64,000 nt of DNA, taken from assembly GCF_009870125.1 (NCBI RefSeq), contig NC_046681.1, positions 6,275,001-6,339,000 of the forward strand, written 5' to 3'. The notes beneath the pieces are model-generated. The model searched no databases. It saw only the letters and a program-made list of their open reading frames with translations, and was not told the DNA's origin. Below are positions 61,284-64,000 of the stretch, piece after piece. The position numbers were made by a program, and so were the translations under genes. The DNA is from Drosophila pseudoobscura (Eukaryota; Arthropoda; Insecta; Diptera; Drosophilidae). Position 1 is the first letter of the stretch; every line of letters starts with the position of its first letter.

Positions 61284-62525
61284 CTGCCCAGAAAAAAACA
61301 CACACAGTTTGTATTTGGTTAGATTTTGTTTTTGTAAAAAACTTAAACGTTCAGCGATTTCCACTTCCCCCCTTCCATTGCTAATGCCCGAGTGGCGTGA
61401 ACGGAGCTCATTTATAACACAGCCAGAGGGAAAGGGAAGTGGAGCGGCAGCGGGAAAGTGTCGCGAAAAAAATGGTGATAGTTGCCCAAACGGTGGAAAA
61501 TCTTCGGTACTCGTAGTGAAAAATGTGTTCAAAGTGAAATTGGTTTTCGTTTACGTTTTTTTTTTTTGTTTTGGTTCTATGTTCTTAGTACTTGGGTTGA
61601 TAAAGACCACTCGTAGTGTGAGAAGCCTTTGTCATCGCGGGTATTATGCAACATAGCTCAAAAGCGCAACAAAATACACAAAAAATATACACGTAAATGT
61701 GTGTGGGTGTGCGTGTGTGCGGGTGTGTGCTATATTCTGAGTATTGCCTTCTGTTGTAGTTGTGGAATATTGAAATATCAACTATACGGTTCGGAATCCT
61801 CTAAATATGGCAGCCACTAAAGACAACCAGAGGAGAGCTGTTTCGCCGGACAGTCAGAGTTTGATTTGATCTCTAGTTACTGGGCTTTGATTCGAAATAA
61901 GTAGCTTATTATTCTAGTGATTGAAATGAACTCGACTCGAGTGCCACAAATGCCACATGATGCAAATGGAGCAGTCGTGTTTTAAGGTACAGACTTTGAG
62001 TCTATTCTAGGCATCAATTTTCGTATCTTTTAATTCGTCTGGCGCCAACAGCAACAGCTACAAAACGAGTAACGAGGAGAGATAATGATCATGTCGTTTC
62101 ATTTTGGTTAGTATTATTAACACAAAGGGTCTCGCCACGAGATGCCCAGGTCTCCATTTGGGCGGTGACTAACACGAAACACACACAAAAATGTGTGTGT
62201 GCTATTTTCGTTTCGTTTCGGCAATTCATTGAGATACATTTTTATACTTTTGTGCTTGCCTATGGGTCACGAAATCAAAATAGCGCCCAGGGGCTTCGAA
62301 ACGTGCCCCAGAGTCGGGCCAAAGGGCGTCGCAGAAAGGGTCAGGACAGCCCCAAAGCAACGCGCTTTGTGCGTTTAACGAACGACACGCAAAGGTAAAA
62401 GAAAAAAGTTTCGCCCCAAAGTATGCCACGTTTTCAGCTGATGAAGTGTAAACGGTTCCGACTGACAGCGGACCCTGAATGAAGAGATGGCAGAGACAGA
62501 CAGAGTGGAAGAGAGGGAAACTTAC

Positions 62526-62623
62526 CTTATAGGTCTGCAAATTATCGACAACGCACTGAAGGACCGCCTCCCGACTCACGGGCACTGTGACATTCTGCAA
62601 GAGTTCGCCAAACTTTGGAAGAT
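62526..62623 (-). CDS. DIP-theta: DIP-theta exon: first half of Ig1
   Basis: 98 nt, acceptor TCCTCTTCTTAG and donor ATAAG|GTAAGT, phase 1 in. It encodes LPKFGELLQNVTVPVSREAV and the Ig1 cysteine (LQCVVDN), with an NVT site. Confidence 0.92.
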
Positions 62624-64000
62624 CTAAGAAGAGGAAATGATAATGTGATTAATACAAGTGGCTGATTGGAAGGGATCCCCGTGCCAAATAGAGCCAAAAT
62701 TATCTTAGATCGAAGGTTCCTGGCTTACAGGGATTTGATGTAAGTTAAGAACCTCCGCTCTAAGCTAGTATGGCTATCATCAACGGCCCTGAAAGTACTA
62801 CAAGTGTGTGCAAAAAGTGCTGTGTATCTTCTCTCAATGTATGGGTATGTACCTGCCCCTAGAAACACACCATTTCCCTTAACTCTGATTACATTTACAA
62901 ATTAAAGGTTAATGAAAATAAATTGCATTCCATTTCATTTAATCTGCGTTGTGCCCTGATTTAAGTTGCAGATATCCAGTGGCCCATTTTACATTTTGCT
63001 TTGTGTTTTAGCATAAACCCACATCAACGGACCGGAGGCCCCACACAATCATGGCCTAGACCAACGAACGGCCTGGCCTGGCCTGTCACTCAGTTCTCAA
63101 CCAGTCAATCAAAAGGCAGGCTGTGTCGTGGCAGGCCGGGGCGGGGCGGGGCGGTGCGGCTGTTCAGTGAAGCGGCCAAAAGCGCGTTGACTTTAAACGC
63201 ACGCCCGCAAGTATGCAACAGATTTGTGGTTTTTAGTATGGAAGGGGCGGGGGGAGCGGATGGAACTTAAAACTTGGCCGCCAGGCTACTGCCTACTGCT
63301 GCCGCCTTTCTGTTTGACTGTTTTTGTTTGTGTTTGTGTTTGCACTTGTTTGTCGCTGACATCCCAGGCAGCAGCAGCAGCAGCGGCAGCAAAGCAAAGT
63401 TTTGCGCCCCACGCATATACTCGTAATAAAATAAAATACAAAAAAAGACGAGCCTCGGCTCTTTCTCTCATATGCGGGGCACGCATCGGTTAAGGCAAAT
63501 CAACACATAACAATCTTGTACTTAAAATGCGTAAACAAGGCGATAAGCAAGGGGTGTAGCAGCCAGGGCCATGTCCTGAGGATGGGCCTTCACTCTGTGT
63601 GCCTGTGTGTGTGTGTGTGTGTGTGTTCTGGCGAATGTTTTTTGATGTTTATTGATGCGGCCGTAAATCTCAATTGTGGCGCGCAGAGCCAAAACGGCGG
63701 GAAAGTGCGCAAAACGGGCAACTTTTTGCCTGTTTTTGCTTGTTGTGGGTCCCCACATCCTGCGGTTGATTGTCGCCTAATCTCTGGCTAAACATCACGT
63801 TTTGAGTAGTCCTTGATACCCTTACGTTTGTGCGGTGTAATCACTAGATTCATGGGGCTATAAGCTGAAGGACTTTCCTACTTCAGTGAACAAATTATAT
63901 TGCCATAAAGGTGGCTCAAAGACTCAAAGAGCATCAGAGTTTCTGCTTCTCTCTTTCTCTCTGTTTTCGCTGTTTGTTTCTTGTGCGCCCTGAAGTATGC
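62624..64000. other. right-edge intron of DIP-theta
   Basis: No signal-peptide exon with a phase-1 donor could be found, so this is probably intron leading to a 5' exon outside the window. It includes a (TG)n tract at 63,604-63,626 and a CAG-rich stretch near 63,365-63,390. Confidence 0.5.
63604..63626. repeat. (TG)n microsatellite
   Basis: About eleven perfect TG dinucleotides near the right edge. Confidence 0.8.

Larger units (their letters stand above)
45239..62623 (-). other. DIP-theta: gene: DIP-theta-like Dpr-interacting protein, 5' end outside window
   Basis: Ten coding exons on the minus strand join in frame to give 477 complete residues. The signal-peptide exon must lie beyond 64,000, because the first visible exon begins in phase 1 inside Ig1. 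The product has three Ig domains, a Thr-rich then Gln/Asn-rich stalk and a GPI-type C-terminus, as expected for a neuronal DIP that binds Dpr partners. Exons, 5' to 3': 62623-62526, 61283-61138, 60983-60922, 56669-56511, 54978-54850, 53892-53758, 52241-52092, 51472-51386, 51312-51040, 45435-45239. It closely matches D. melanogaster DIP-theta as I remember it. Further alternative exons could hide in the 4.3-kb and 5.6-kb introns. Confidence 0.85.

Noticed and set aside
1..64000. CRISPR arrays, rRNA genes, microRNA genes and bacterial-type operons
   Set aside because: None seen; no spaced direct repeats, rRNA cores or remembered microRNA seeds were recognised, and the gene structure is eukaryotic throughout.

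Overview
This window is insect nuclear DNA, almost certainly from a Drosophila species. Three things point there: GT-AG introns with GTAAGT-type donors, Drosophila-style core promoters (TATA plus Inr, and Inr plus DPE), and two neighbouring genes of the DIP (Dpr-interacting protein) immunoglobulin family. The exons match what I remember of the D. melanogaster proteins closely but not exactly, so another Drosophila species is likely. An obscura-group species is only a guess. Much of the sequence is non-coding, rich in A/T and in simple repeats.

Layout, left to right. (1) 1-10.1 kb is non-coding apart from a doubtful coding tail at the very edge. (2) 10,120-11,553 (+) is an uninterrupted ORF for a 477-aa coiled-coil protein of the CCDC34 type, with a polyadenylation signal 91 bp after the stop. 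(3) 16,974-28,591 (-) is a complete DIP gene, most like DIP-eta: 11 coding exons, 460 aa, a signal peptide, three Ig domains and a hydrophobic C-terminus. A candidate TATA-less promoter (Inr plus DPE) lies upstream at 33,232. (4) 28.6-38.8 kb is otherwise mostly non-coding, with some weak small-ORF candidates at 36.5-37.1 kb. (5) 38,857-40,470 (-) is a compact two-exon CYP6-like cytochrome P450. Its promoter, splice sites and catalytic motifs are intact, but the frame is broken by one base near 40,205. (6) 43.1-44.5 kb is a foldback-like repeat element with inverted arms of degenerate 115-130 bp units. (7) 45,239-62,623 (-) is a second DIP gene, most like DIP-theta, with ten coding exons visible. 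Its signal-peptide exon lies beyond the right edge.

The two DIP genes are tandem paralogs in the same orientation. Their first five shared exons have identical lengths (98, 146, 62, 159 and 129 nt) and phases. DIPs are neuronal surface proteins that bind Dpr partners during synapse matching. The two copies differ mainly after Ig3: DIP-eta has a basic stalk and a Thr-rich hydrophobic tail, while DIP-theta has a Gln/Asn-rich stalk and a clean GPI-type tail. The most unusual observations are an in-frame, stop-free 75-nt mini-intron in DIP-eta, a coding-like segment with a compatible splice phase inside a DIP-eta intron, the otherwise healthy P450 with a single frameshift, and the foldback repeat.
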